Source: Mesobacillus sp. AQ2 (GTDB lineage Bacteria; Bacillota; Bacilli; Bacillales; Cytobacillaceae). Taken from it: a DNA stretch of 64,000 nt. The first letter of the stretch is position 1. The number at the start of each line of letters is the position of its first letter. The stretch spans positions 3,849,501 through 3,913,500 of the forward strand of contig NZ_CP126080.1 in assembly GCF_030122805.1 (NCBI RefSeq), written 5' to 3'. Positions 1 through 8,759 of the stretch are shown here, in pieces. The position numbers were made by a program, and so were the translations under genes. A model generated the notes under the pieces. The model searched no databases, was not told where the DNA came from, and saw nothing but the letters and a program-made list of their open reading frames with translations.

Positions 1-634
1 TTAAACCTTCTCCTACACCCATCTGTTCCCAAATCCATCGCCAGGCTCCCCATGAAGAACTTCCGTAGCAAGCTGTATATCCTCCGGCAGCTTTCATCAC
101 GTTGGTGATATTGGCATCTCCACCGGTTACTAACACAGATTCATTCCCATATTTCCCAGTAATCCTTTTAATCTCGGAAGCCACAATGCCAAATGCCTCG
201 TCCCAAGAGATACGTACCCACTGATCACGACCACGGAGATCTTTTTTACCTCCTCCCGGCTCCCAGTTCTTCCTTTTCATCGGGTATTTCAGGCGGTCAG
301 CACTGAATACCTGTTTCCGCTGGGACCGTCCCCTTAAGCAGCCGCGCTGTTGTGGGAAATCCGGACTGTCCTCGTGTGTATCGTCCGTCTTTTGACGAAT
401 GACCACCCCGTCTTTGATCAGGACTTTGTTTAAGCAACGGCTGCCACAGTTATGCCAGCATGCTGCCGTTTTCCATACCTCTTCATCCGATTTGCCTGAG
501 GCATTTTTCTCTGCTTTCGCAACCAGCCCTCTTGTAACCGGGATAGCTGCCGCTGCTGCTGTAGCAGATGACCAGCCAATAAAAGATCTCCTGGACATCT
601 TTAAGTCTTTTATTTTTTCTACTAAATCCAACAT
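1..634 (-). CDS. dmsA: DmsA-like molybdopterin oxidoreductase, N-terminal part (cut by window edge)
   Basis: Large catalytic subunit of a DMSO-reductase-family enzyme, reducing an S- or N-oxide or related acceptor outside the membrane. Only the first 211 residues are in the window; the frame is open at base 1. Residues 14-18 (SRRSF) followed by a hydrophobic Ala-rich stretch form a Tat signal, so it is exported folded. Cys59, 63, 67 and 99 (CX3CX3C then RGCLRGRS) are the usual N-terminal 4Fe-4S ligands; ADRLKYPMKR and WVRISWDEAF are classic DmsA-type motifs. The ATG at 634 is preceded by an AGGAGG that touches the stop of the torD-like gene, so the two are translationally linked. The true substrate cannot be told from this part. 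Confidence 0.85.
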   Translation of the reverse strand, partial: MLDLVEKIKDLKMSRRSFIGWSSATAAAAAIPVTRGLVAKAEKNASGKSDEEVWKTAACWHNCGSRCLNKVLIKDGVVIRQKTDDTHEDSPDFPQQRGCLRGRSQRKQVFSADRLKYPMKRKNWEPGGGKKDLRGRDQWVRISWDEAFGIVASEIKRITGKYGNESVLVTGGDANITNVMKAAGGYTACYGSSSWGAWRWIWEQMGVGEGL

Positions 635-648
635 GGTGTAACCTCCTT

Positions 649-1371
649 TTACTCCTTTATTAATTCTATGTTCAGCAATTCTGATAGAACGCTAGAATCC
701 ATATCAATAAAACCTTCAAGAATCATTCCCATTCCTGCATAGAACTCAGTTTCTGCATGCTGTATAACATTCTTGGCGAAAGCTGGAGCAAATTTCCCAA
801 GATGATTTCGCATAAAGTTGTTTTGTTCTTTTAATAGATAGATCACTTCAGGAACGGATGTGTCCACTATTGTGGCGCACGACTCTATACATAAGGAATT
901 CAGTCGAAACATGAAGTCCAGTTCGAGACCTATATGGTCATCGGCTTCCATGTTATAATCAGCCGCTTGAAATCCATATTTTTGATACAGCTTCCTGACA
1001 TCCATCGTTGTTTTTTGGAAAAGCAAACGATCAGTACGGAGGTAAACTGACTCCCATGGTGGAGCTGGTACTTCGAATGGTCCAATCAATAGTCTTGTAT
1101 AATCCCAATGCAAATCATCGTAATCTCTTGAAGATATAATTGGTTTGGATTTCTCCAGGAAATTCGTTATAGATTTCACACCTGACGCAATAAGTTCTGA
1201 TTCCTCCTGGAAAGGAAACGCATCCAACACATTCTCTTGTATGAATAACGATAGATATTCCTTTGATGGCTCCTCCATGAAAAACCTTCTAAGCATGTCG
1301 TATGCGATTTGCCGTGCATAAAAAAGGTCAACAATTTCTTCCACCTTTAACGCCTTCCTGGTTGCTTGCAT
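649..1371 (-). CDS. TorD/DmsD-family molybdoenzyme chaperone
   Basis: Cytoplasmic redox-enzyme maturation chaperone that binds the Tat leader of its partner molybdoenzyme until the cofactor is inserted; the partner is surely the DmsA-like gene just downstream. 240 residues, within the family range. Family signatures visible: DYTRLLIGPFEVPAPPWESVYL-type block (residues about 97-118, here in the form of a Leu-Leu-Ile-Gly-Pro motif with PAPPWES) and EADDHIGLELDFM. The ATG at 1371 is chosen over the longer in-frame start at 1458 because it has an AAAGGGTG ribosome binding site and lies one base beyond the stop of the radical SAM gene; the extra N-terminal residues would be read inside that gene. 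Confidence 0.9.
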   Translation of the reverse strand: MQATRKALKVEEIVDLFYARQIAYDMLRRFFMEEPSKEYLSLFIQENVLDAFPFQEESELIASGVKSITNFLEKSKPIISSRDYDDLHWDYTRLLIGPFEVPAPPWESVYLRTDRLLFQKTTMDVRKLYQKYGFQAADYNMEADDHIGLELDFMFRLNSLCIESCATIVDTSVPEVIYLLKEQNNFMRNHLGKFAPAFAKNVIQHAETEFYAGMGMILEGFIDMDSSVLSELLNIELIKE

Positions 1372-1372
1372 A

Positions 1373-2701
1373 TCAATCACCCTTTCTTCTAAATTTCTCC
1401 AACTCAGTTGGGTGTATGAACTCAAGATGTACTTCCCTAATCGAACGTCCATCTTCATCTATTTCAACGACATTAGATGACATGATAATAGGAATTTCCT
1501 TATTCCGTAAAAACGGAATGCTTTCAACTGGAAACTGCAGAAAATCATAGTCGCAATTCTCGATATAGGGGATTTTTTTCTTTTCGAGCACTTTGCGTAC
1601 TGTTTTCCGGTCCTTACCAAACACCTTTGCGGTTTTAAAATAGTAGTCCACTGGAGAAAATGTATAAGTTTCATCAAGTACTTGGTTATAATTTTGCTGA
1701 TAAATTTGCCCCGTGAACTTATTCTCCAGTGAACAGTAATGGACACCCATATTAAACTTTTTCTCGATAGCAAATCTGACAAGTTCAAGGCAAAGCTTCT
1801 CGCTTTCCGCTACCGCCAGACCTCCTGCATACCAAAAGTTATAGTAAATATCATAAGGTGGATTTTTCAGTTTGAATCCCCTCTCTTGAAAAGCATCAGC
1901 ATTCCCAAGTGGAAAACAAAATTCAAGCAGGTTAATACCAAAGATTCCAACCTCTTCGAGAGCTGATAACAGCTCCTTCATTTCTTTTTCAGTGCCTGGT
2001 ATGACCGGCATCTCAACCATTACATCTGGAATAAAGTCCTTAGCAAGCTTTATTTTCTGTAGAATGTGCTTTTGCTTTTGTTTCGAATCTTCCAATTTTA
2101 TACTGAAGCGAATTTCATTTAACCCAGCTAACCGTAATTCTATAAGGATATCCTTTGTTAGAAGGTCACCTGCTGTGTATAACCTTGTATGAATGGCAGG
2201 GTTAAACTTGTTTGCCTTCCTGAAGAAATCAATCGTCTCTCCTGGATGAAGGAGTGGCTCACCTCCTGTCAACGCCAGGTGGGTAACGGTGCTTCCGCTA
2301 TCGAACAGTTGGTCTAGTTCCTCCACGGCATTTCGTTGGTTTTCGTGATAAAACTGGTAATTGTCTTGGTTCTTATTGAAGCAGAAATAGCAGTCACGAT
2401 GGCATTTCAACGAAACGAAATTTGTATAGCTTCCGACCCCGGTCTGGCATGCCTCACATGCGGTAGAAATCTTGCCATTTGAGACGACACTTTTGCCATT
2501 GTTACGGAAGGCTGCATCACAGCCTTTTAGGTCCTTGAGCTGCTTTTCTCTCTCAGTTTGGTCGGGTCTTCCCTCAAAAGTAAGACCAAATTGCTCAATA
2601 TGTTTGAGTGTTTCCTTTTCGATATCTTTATAAATCCTTGCATACCTATTAAGTGATTGATTTTGTATCTTTTCTAAATCTTGCTCTAGTGTTCTAATCA
2701 C
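1373..2701 (-). CDS. Radical SAM protein of unknown function in a molybdoenzyme operon
   Basis: A radical S-adenosylmethionine enzyme: CX3CX2C (KCHRDCYFCF; Cys103, 107, 110 counted from the GTG at 2710) followed by the LTGGEPLL loop. A CEAC pair at residues 85-88 and further cysteines could hold an additional cluster or metal. It is the first gene of the operon with the TorD chaperone and DmsA-like reductase, with one-base spacing to torD. Two GTG starts are possible: 2710, where the Shine-Dalgarno overlaps the codon, and 2701, which sits 8 bases after AGAGG and is preferred. The family is not one I can assign: it is not MoaA-like beyond the core motif. It may modify the reductase or cofactor, or make or use the substrate; none of this is shown by the sequence. 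Confidence 0.8.
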   Translation of the reverse strand: MIRTLEQDLEKIQNQSLNRYARIYKDIEKETLKHIEQFGLTFEGRPDQTEREKQLKDLKGCDAAFRNNGKSVVSNGKISTACEACQTGVGSYTNFVSLKCHRDCYFCFNKNQDNYQFYHENQRNAVEELDQLFDSGSTVTHLALTGGEPLLHPGETIDFFRKANKFNPAIHTRLYTAGDLLTKDILIELRLAGLNEIRFSIKLEDSKQKQKHILQKIKLAKDFIPDVMVEMPVIPGTEKEMKELLSALEEVGIFGINLLEFCFPLGNADAFQERGFKLKNPPYDIYYNFWYAGGLAVAESEKLCLELVRFAIEKKFNMGVHYCSLENKFTGQIYQQNYNQVLDETYTFSPVDYYFKTAKVFGKDRKTVRKVLEKKKIPYIENCDYDFLQFPVESIPFLRNKEIPIIMSSNVVEIDEDGRSIREVHLEFIHPTELEKFRRKGD

Positions 2702-2848
2702 TTGTTTCACCTCTATCCGTCATATTGTGAAACTTTTCACTTACAAGTACATTATAGGATTGATCGGAGCCCACTCCAATGTACGGAGAGTACGAATCTT
2801 TAAGTCCTTTTTTGTGTCTTTGCACAATATGATGGTGTCCAAATTGTG

Positions 2849-2864
2849 ACTGCAACGTTGCAGT
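2849..2864. promoter_or_regulatory. 16-bp perfect palindrome between divergent molybdoenzyme units
   Basis: ACTGCAACGTTGCAGT is self-complementary over all 16 bases and lies in the 250-base gap between the radical SAM gene and the PucR-type regulator. A second, looser inverted repeat (CACAAT, 14 bases, ATTGTG) adjoins it at 2823-2848. Position and symmetry suggest operator sites, probably for the PucR-type regulator encoded next door; the binding protein is inferred. Confidence 0.45.
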
Positions 2865-2960
2865 TAACTTTTACGTTTCTGTGAAACTAGTTGTTAAAGC
2901 TCCGGGTCTGCACTACCATGAAATTGAATTACAAAGTATATATTTGAAAGGATTAACCAC

Positions 2961-4181
2961 ATGGAACGATCCGCATGTATACCTGAAATTGCAACAGAAT
3001 TAACCAGGGCAAGTCACGAAAATATAACCTTTTTAATCCAAAAGGTTTCTGACCTGTCTGGCAAAGCAGTTATTTTAACGAATAGCCATAATCAACTTAT
3101 TTCGAGTGCATTAAAAGACCCTTATCATACTATCGGAAGCATTATGGCCATCCAACAATTGGAGCAGCATAAAGACCCGTCTTTTTCTCTTTACGAGCTG
3201 ATAACCGATTCTTATGTCTATTGGGGTTGGGGAACCGTTGTTGCCTATGATAATAATATCCTTGGGTACCTTTACCTCGTAGATTCAGAGATTCCTATCA
3301 TGGAGGTACAAACTCAAACGTTGATGTCGCTTGCATCCCTCCTAATAGCATCCAAACTACAAATGAAGCTTGAAATACGGCAAGAGAAGCTTAAGTTCAA
3401 GGAACCGTTCCTTTTTGATCTTCTATATGGGAACCTCAAGCAAAAGGACGAGATTCTTGAACACGCTCAAATATGGAATTGGGACTTTAGCCTTCAACAA
3501 GCAGTGCTTGTCTTTGCATTGAGGGATTTTAACCATTATGCGACAGATAAAAAACTAATAAATAAATTGCTATATATAGTTGAACGAACCGTTGTGGAGA
3601 GACAATGGGAACCTATAACCATGAAGCGAGGTAATCAAGTTTCCTTAATATTGACTGCCAAAAAAGAAGATCAGATGAGTTTAAAGGACTCAATAAGGAC
3701 AATTGCAGAAATTATATTAAAGGAAATGGATAGACAAGAAACTGAACGCTTCTTTTCATGTGGGATAGGAAAAACCTACAGCGATCCTCGGGATTTATTT
3801 CGGAGTTTTCAAGAAGCAAAGGTTGCTCTTGAGATTGGAGAATTACTGGATATCCAAGTCCCCTACTTCGAAGAACTCGGACTAGAACGCATTTTATATA
3901 AGCATGATACCCAGGATTTGAAGGAGTATTATGAAACGATTCTTGGAAAAATGATTAATTACGATAGCATTCATCATACTGATTTCACGGAAACATTGGA
4001 AGCGTATGTGACCAATCAATTTGACATGGTTTCTACATCTCAAGCATTGTTTTTACACAAAAATACCCTTCGATATAGACTTAAAAAGATTGAAGAAATC
4101 CTGGGATACAAACTAGATGATATCAATAACAGGCTGAATGTTTCTGCTGCTTTTAAAATCAAGAAGATGAGAAAGATTTAA
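2961..4181 (+). CDS. PucR/CdaR-family transcriptional regulator
   Basis: Cytoplasmic DNA-binding regulator of 406 residues. The C-terminal domain (about residues 350-400) is the PucR-type helix-turn-helix, with the characteristic FLHKNTLRYRLKKIEEILG segment preceded by the central GGDEF-like region typical of CdaR/PucR proteins (GIGKTYSDPRDLFRSFQEAKVA-type block). The N-terminal part (1-130) looks like a sensor domain of GAF type, but no ligand residues can be named. GAAAGG lies 9 bases before the ATG. It starts a plus-strand unit with a molybdopterin oxidoreductase 16 bases downstream and is divergent from the dms-like operon, so it probably controls both. Family members answer to purines, sugar acids or other small molecules; the inducer here is unknown. 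Confidence 0.85.
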   Translation: MERSACIPEIATELTRASHENITFLIQKVSDLSGKAVILTNSHNQLISSALKDPYHTIGSIMAIQQLEQHKDPSFSLYELITDSYVYWGWGTVVAYDNNILGYLYLVDSEIPIMEVQTQTLMSLASLLIASKLQMKLEIRQEKLKFKEPFLFDLLYGNLKQKDEILEHAQIWNWDFSLQQAVLVFALRDFNHYATDKKLINKLLYIVERTVVERQWEPITMKRGNQVSLILTAKKEDQMSLKDSIRTIAEIILKEMDRQETERFFSCGIGKTYSDPRDLFRSFQEAKVALEIGELLDIQVPYFEELGLERILYKHDTQDLKEYYETILGKMINYDSIHHTDFTETLEAYVTNQFDMVSTSQALFLHKNTLRYRLKKIEEILGYKLDDINNRLNVSAAFKIKKMRKI

Positions 4182-4197
4182 CAAAGGGAGTGTAGTC

Positions 4198-6201
4198 ATG
4201 GCGGATGGAATATACCGGAATACCTGTCCGAGAAACTGCTATGGTACGTGTGGAATTCTCTCTTATGTAAAAAACAATAGACTAGTTAAGGTAACAGGTG
4301 ATCCTTCTCATGGTTTTACTAAAGGAAGTCTCTGTGCTAAAGGCTACGCCTATACCCAGTTTGTCTATAATCCTCACCGGCTGAAATATCCCATGTTGCA
4401 GACCCCTCGAGGCTCTGGCAACTGGAAGAGGATATCCTGGGATGATGCCTATACTATAATTGCGAAGAAAATGATCGAACTCCAAGTTCGATACGGATCC
4501 AACCTTGCTTCTGGATACAATAAATATTCTGGTAACCTTGGTCTCCTTCACTATGCGACTGAAGGGCTTTTCAACAGCATTGGTCCTCATACTAAACCAG
4601 TTGGCAACCCGTGTGCCTTGACTGGCTTGAATGCTCTGGAGCGGTCCTTTGGCAAGAAGTTCAGTGCAGTTCCAGAGGATATGGCTTGCTCTAAAATGAT
4701 TGTCCTTTGGGGAGCAAACCCTGCCGTGACCAATGTGCATCAAATGAAGTTCATTTACGAAGCACGCAGAAAAGGCGCAATCCTGGTTGTCATTGATCCT
4801 GTCCTTTCTCAGACAGCGAAAAAAGCAGACTTATATATTCAAATTAAACCTGGTACTGATATGTGGCTCGCACTCGGAGTCGCAAAAATCTTATACGAGA
4901 ATGGCTATGCTTCAAATGATTTTCTTAATGAAAGAGGAGAAGGCTGGAAGGATTATATTAATTTCATAACTCACAAGATTAGAATGCAGGAGATTTACGA
5001 AATAACAGGAGTCTCTCAAGAAGCTATTACAGAACTGGCCAGTCTGTATTCCTCTATTAAGCCCACCGCTACCTGGGCTGGGTTGGGAATCCAAAGAAAC
5101 AGCAATGGAAAGGACAGCATCGAGGCAATTAACAGTCTTGTGGCTCTGTCCGGAAATTTAACCATTCCCAATGCAGGCTTATATTTTATGCATAATGATG
5201 TAGAACTGTTTCCTAACAGGCTGCTTAATCGTGAAGGGCCGCTAAATGAGCTTGTTCCAGATTCAAGGTCTGTTGATATCAGTGACTATGCTAACAATGC
5301 TCTTTCTTTCGATAATCCGCCATTAAAATTACTTTGGATTGCTTCACGGAATATCTTTACTCAAGACCAAAATCTGGCGAAATGGAAAGAGCTGTTTGAT
5401 CAACTTGAACTTATCGTTACTGTAGATATGTATCTGACGAAAACAGCTATGGAATCAGATTTGGTTCTTCCCGCAGCTACCCATTTTGAGGAGGAAGACT
5501 TAAACATCGGATACTGGCATTATTGGATTTCCTTGAATCAAAAAGCAATTCCTGCATTCTACGAAGCTAAAAGCGACCTTCAGATAGCAAGAGAGCTGAC
5601 AAGGAAGCTGAATCAACTTTCACCGGGTTTCTCTAACTTTCCATATGAGAAGGAACCAATAGAGTGGATTCGGGACGAAATAACACCTGAAATCATGCAT
5701 CTTTATGGAATTAATCGTTTCGAGGATTTAATGACAAAAGCTCACCATAAAAAAGAGAAATTCACCTTCCCCTATGAAAGACAAGTATTCAGTTTTTTTT
5801 CACCAAATGAGAATAACAGTTTGGCCATTAACTCATCTGAGCTAGACAGCTATACACTGTTAACTCCTCAATCACTACTCAAAATCCATTCTCAATATGA
5901 GTGGGTATCATGGCTTAATTCAAAAAAAGATGAATCCATAATTGAAATATCCCCTGCAGCAGCAAGGAAGAACTGCATCGCAGACCAGGACAAAGTCGAG
6001 CTATACAACGAATCGGGCAGCATCATTGGAACCGCCAGAATCTCCACGCATCTACCTGACAACATTGTGCTAACCCATCAGGCTGGAAACAATCCTATTA
6101 ACCAGTTGATCAGAAATAAAGAAAATGAAAAACCCGATAGCAGCACTTATTTTTATGATAGTATTGTGCATTTGAGGAAATGGAGGGAATGCAATGTTTA
6201 A
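4198..6201 (+). CDS. Molybdopterin-dependent oxidoreductase, cytoplasmic type
   Basis: A 667-residue catalytic subunit with the DMSO-reductase fold: N-terminal 4Fe-4S ligands Cys10, 14, 18 (CPRNCYGTC) and Cys46, NPHRLKYPM and WKRISWDDAY, a middle molybdopterin-binding region (VLWGANPAVTNVHQ), and a C-terminal dinucleotide-binding domain ending in the HQAGNNPINQL region. No Tat motif precedes the cluster, unlike the DmsA-like protein on the other strand, so it should act in the cytoplasm. Cys139 in KPVGNPCALTG lies roughly where the Mo ligand is found in related enzymes and may coordinate Mo. The gene overlaps the ferredoxin gene by 8 bases. Substrate unknown; the PucR-type regulator upstream is the only contextual hint. 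Confidence 0.85.
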   Translation: MADGIYRNTCPRNCYGTCGILSYVKNNRLVKVTGDPSHGFTKGSLCAKGYAYTQFVYNPHRLKYPMLQTPRGSGNWKRISWDDAYTIIAKKMIELQVRYGSNLASGYNKYSGNLGLLHYATEGLFNSIGPHTKPVGNPCALTGLNALERSFGKKFSAVPEDMACSKMIVLWGANPAVTNVHQMKFIYEARRKGAILVVIDPVLSQTAKKADLYIQIKPGTDMWLALGVAKILYENGYASNDFLNERGEGWKDYINFITHKIRMQEIYEITGVSQEAITELASLYSSIKPTATWAGLGIQRNSNGKDSIEAINSLVALSGNLTIPNAGLYFMHNDVELFPNRLLNREGPLNELVPDSRSVDISDYANNALSFDNPPLKLLWIASRNIFTQDQNLAKWKELFDQLELIVTVDMYLTKTAMESDLVLPAATHFEEEDLNIGYWHYWISLNQKAIPAFYEAKSDLQIARELTRKLNQLSPGFSNFPYEKEPIEWIRDEITPEIMHLYGINRFEDLMTKAHHKKEKFTFPYERQVFSFFSPNENNSLAINSSELDSYTLLTPQSLLKIHSQYEWVSWLNSKKDESIIEISPAAARKNCIADQDKVELYNESGSIIGTARISTHLPDNIVLTHQAGNNPINQLIRNKENEKPDSSTYFYDSIVHLRKWRECNV

Positions 6202-6751
6202 ACAAATGGGATTTTGCTTTAATGCTGATGATTGCATAGGCTGCAGTGCATGTGAAATTGCATGCAAAAATGAAAATCAGACTCCCTCCGGTATCAACTG
6301 GAGGACAGTAAAGAAAGTGAGTCCTGAATTGTTCCTTTCCGTTTCCTGCAACCATTGCGATAACCCAGAATGCTTCAGAGTCTGTCCACATAGAGCATTT
6401 ACTAAGCGAAGAGACGGGATTGTGGAAATAAACCAAAATCTATGTGACGGATGTCAACTCTGTGTCGCAGCCTGCCCATACCATGCACCAAAGTTCGACC
6501 CTGAGTCCCATAAGGTATCCAAATGTCAGATGTGCTATCCACGACAGGATACAGGCCATTTACCCGCTTGTGTGGAAGCCTGTACAACTAATGCACTCAA
6601 ACTCGTGAATCTGGGGGAATTTAACAACCCCAACATAGTAAGGTCTCTCCCAGGCTTTCCTGATATCTCGATTACGAGTCCGTCAATTGTTTTTTTTGGA
6701 CAGAAGACGAGGAAGCGTTACTTTTTATCCCAGGGTAGACTGAAAACATAA
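6194..6751 (+). CDS. DmsB-like ferredoxin with four 4Fe-4S clusters
   Basis: Electron-transfer subunit, 185 residues, with the four cysteine groups of the DmsB/NrfC/PhsB family in order: CIGCSACEIACK, CNHCDNPECFRVCP, CDGCQLCVAACP and CQMCYP...CVEACTT. It should pass electrons to or from the molybdoenzyme encoded upstream, with which its start overlaps (translational coupling). No membrane anchor gene (DmsC or NrfD) follows; a convergent unrelated gene begins at 6841. Either the pair is soluble or it docks onto a membrane partner encoded elsewhere. Confidence 0.9.
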   Translation: MFKQMGFCFNADDCIGCSACEIACKNENQTPSGINWRTVKKVSPELFLSVSCNHCDNPECFRVCPHRAFTKRRDGIVEINQNLCDGCQLCVAACPYHAPKFDPESHKVSKCQMCYPRQDTGHLPACVEACTTNALKLVNLGEFNNPNIVRSLPGFPDISITSPSIVFFGQKTRKRYFLSQGRLKT

Positions 6752-6840
6752 GATGTTCTTAAACTAGCCCTCCTATTATAAGTACTAACCCGTTCCGTTG
6801 GGGGAGAAATTCCTATTACTAAACTTTTTGAAAGAATACT

Positions 6841-7497
6841 TTACAATCCTTCTTTTCTAGATTTGGTTAATAAGCTACCGAGGCTATGGGCAATTAAAAA
6901 CTGAGCTGTGTAATATGTAGACATGATGAGTAAACTTGATTGTGGAACATCAGATACAAACAGATTCCAAGATAATATAGAATCGGATAGGACAAATAAA
7001 AAACTTCCTGCAATTGCCCATTTATTACCTGTCATAATGGCTGACCATGCCATAAGTGAAATCACAAAAACATATGCAATAACAGGAATAATGAGATTAC
7101 TGTTTCCATTGTCCATCAAAGCTTTTACAAGTTCGTTACTAATTAAGAAAGAGTAAACAAATATAAGAATGATCATTGCGAAACGTGTTTTAGAAAACTT
7201 CCATGTTCTAATGAATCCGAATAAGTAAAATAGATGCCCTGTTAAAAATGCTGCTAATCCAAAGATAAAAGAACCTGCAATTAAGCCATCTCCCAACATA
7301 CATATAAACAATCCAGTTATTATAATCCATTGAGCAGGTTTAGGATTAGTATTGCAATGTAGGTATGCATAAATAATGATTAAAACCATAGGAATGAGCT
7401 TAAAAGTGATTTTAACAGATGCAGGATCTTCGGGGATAAAAAAGATATAAAGTCCACTCATGAATAAGATTAGAAGAGGTAATACAAATTTTTTCAT
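6841..7497 (-). CDS. YhhN-family integral membrane protein (lysoplasmalogenase type)
   Basis: 218 residues, almost entirely hydrophobic, with about seven or eight predicted membrane segments. The pattern with a conserved Gly-Asp (MLGDGLIAGS), GHLFYLFGF and a later SDSILSWNLF segment matches the YhhN/TMEM86 family, whose animal members hydrolyse the vinyl-ether bond of lysoplasmalogens; bacterial substrates are less certain. It stands alone, convergent with the ferredoxin gene. Confidence 0.75.
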   Translation of the reverse strand: MKKFVLPLLILFMSGLYIFFIPEDPASVKITFKLIPMVLIIIYAYLHCNTNPKPAQWIIITGLFICMLGDGLIAGSFIFGLAAFLTGHLFYLFGFIRTWKFSKTRFAMIILIFVYSFLISNELVKALMDNGNSNLIIPVIAYVFVISLMAWSAIMTGNKWAIAGSFLFVLSDSILSWNLFVSDVPQSSLLIMSTYYTAQFLIAHSLGSLLTKSRKEGL

Positions 7498-7873
7498 ATG
7501 TACATCACTTTCTAATAATTTTTATTATATTTTATGTTTTATTGTAGATTAATAGGACTTTTTAAAAGAAACTGGTAATTATAACTTCAGTAGTAAGCCG
7601 ATAGGGAAAGCACCTGTAACATTGGAATTGCATGGTTCATATGCTAAATCAAATTGGATTTTTATTACATTGAATCTTTTCCTTGATCTGCTAAACTTCC
7701 AATAGTGGAAGACGTGACAGCTTTATTCTGCTATTGCACCCTTATGTTTCAGTATTTATTTATAATCCCTGGCTATTGTTTCGACCAACACAAAAAAGAA
7801 CCGACATTTACCAAGTCATTGCTTTTACTATAGCTTTTTATGCCTGATACCTTTAGCCTCCGTTAACTTTTGT
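7498..7873. other. Gene-free AT-rich stretch
   Basis: 376 bases with no supported gene. It holds the upstream region of the YhhN gene at its left end and the 3' side of the acetyltransferase gene at its right. Short open frames on either strand have no ribosome binding site or recognisable similarity, and no strong hairpin was seen. Confidence 0.6.
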
Positions 7874-8323
7874 TTATTTTGAAATCCATTCATATTGAAT
7901 ATCAGGTAAATTTTCTTCATTTCCGTGTCCTCTACCAATGATTTTAAATCCATTCTTTTCATAAAATCGTTGTGCATTTTCATTTACTTCAAATGTATAT
8001 AATGTTAATCTCCCACTTGATATTACTTTTACTTTATCTAGTAATGATTGACCTATACCCATTCCTTGATAATCTGTATGAATATAAAGTTGGCTTATTT
8101 CCGTTTCATTAAAAGCAATCATTCCTACTACTTTATCGTCAATTAACGCTAAATTTATTTGAAACTGTTTAGGTAATATAGTATTTAAAAAATAAACGTG
8201 ATTTTCAAAGCTATGAATTTCTTTCTGACCAATTGCCTGCTCCTTACTATCGCGCCACATTTTCACTGTTTGTTCAGCGTACTTTGAATTATACTGAGTA
8301 ATGATGATTTGGTGTTGGTTCAC
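7874..8323 (-). CDS. GNAT-family N-acetyltransferase
   Basis: 149-residue acetyl-CoA-dependent acyltransferase. The cofactor-binding motif A appears as DYQGMGIGQSLLDK (about residues 86-99), preceded by the beta strand ISQLYIHT and followed by ENAQRFYEKNGFKIIGRG, all typical of small GNAT proteins. It has its own AGGAGG just upstream of the ATG and no operon partners. The acceptor cannot be predicted. Confidence 0.85.
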   Translation of the reverse strand: MNQHQIIITQYNSKYAEQTVKMWRDSKEQAIGQKEIHSFENHVYFLNTILPKQFQINLALIDDKVVGMIAFNETEISQLYIHTDYQGMGIGQSLLDKVKVISSGRLTLYTFEVNENAQRFYEKNGFKIIGRGHGNEENLPDIQYEWISK

Positions 8324-8525
8324 TGCAATACCTCCTCATTTTTGTTACTGCTTTTTTGTTGTTTTCTTGTTATAAGTTCGATAAATACTACATATTATAT
8401 TGTATTTAGCTTTTATGAATTTTCTTCCTACCTTCTTTCCCTCTACCGCACCGTTTTTTAAATAAAAAATTCGACAAAGAAAGGAGATTAATCATACTGG
8501 AACAACGCAACCATTAGTTCAAGAG

Positions 8526-8732
8526 TCACCCTTTATCTATCTTCTCTTTCCAATCCCAATATGTAGACATTAACAAATCATGTAAGAATTCCTCTCTATC
8601 TTCCAATTCCTCTATCTCGTCGAATGTACCTTCGATTAACTCAATTTTTTCGTAGTTAGAGTTAGGTATTTTACCAGAACCATCAATAAAATTAAACAAA
8701 TCAAATAAGGGATACATACACGCATTTCGCAT
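8526..8732 (-). CDS. Small acidic hypothetical protein, possibly a fragment
   Basis: 68 residues, acidic in the middle (FDEIEELEDREEFLHDLL), no membrane segment. No convincing ribosome binding site precedes the ATG at 8732 (the upstream bases are AT-only), and the sequence reads like the C-terminal part of a longer protein, so it may be the remnant of a decayed gene in this accessory region. I do not recognise a family. Confidence 0.35.
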   Translation of the reverse strand: MRNACMYPLFDLFNFIDGSGKIPNSNYEKIELIEGTFDEIEELEDREEFLHDLLMSTYWDWKEKIDKG

Positions 8733-8759
8733 TATTTTTTAATAGAGCGAACTTGACTT

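Noticed and set aside
7498..7873. Small gene in the 376-base gap
   Set aside because: Short frames on both strands lack start signals or similarity.
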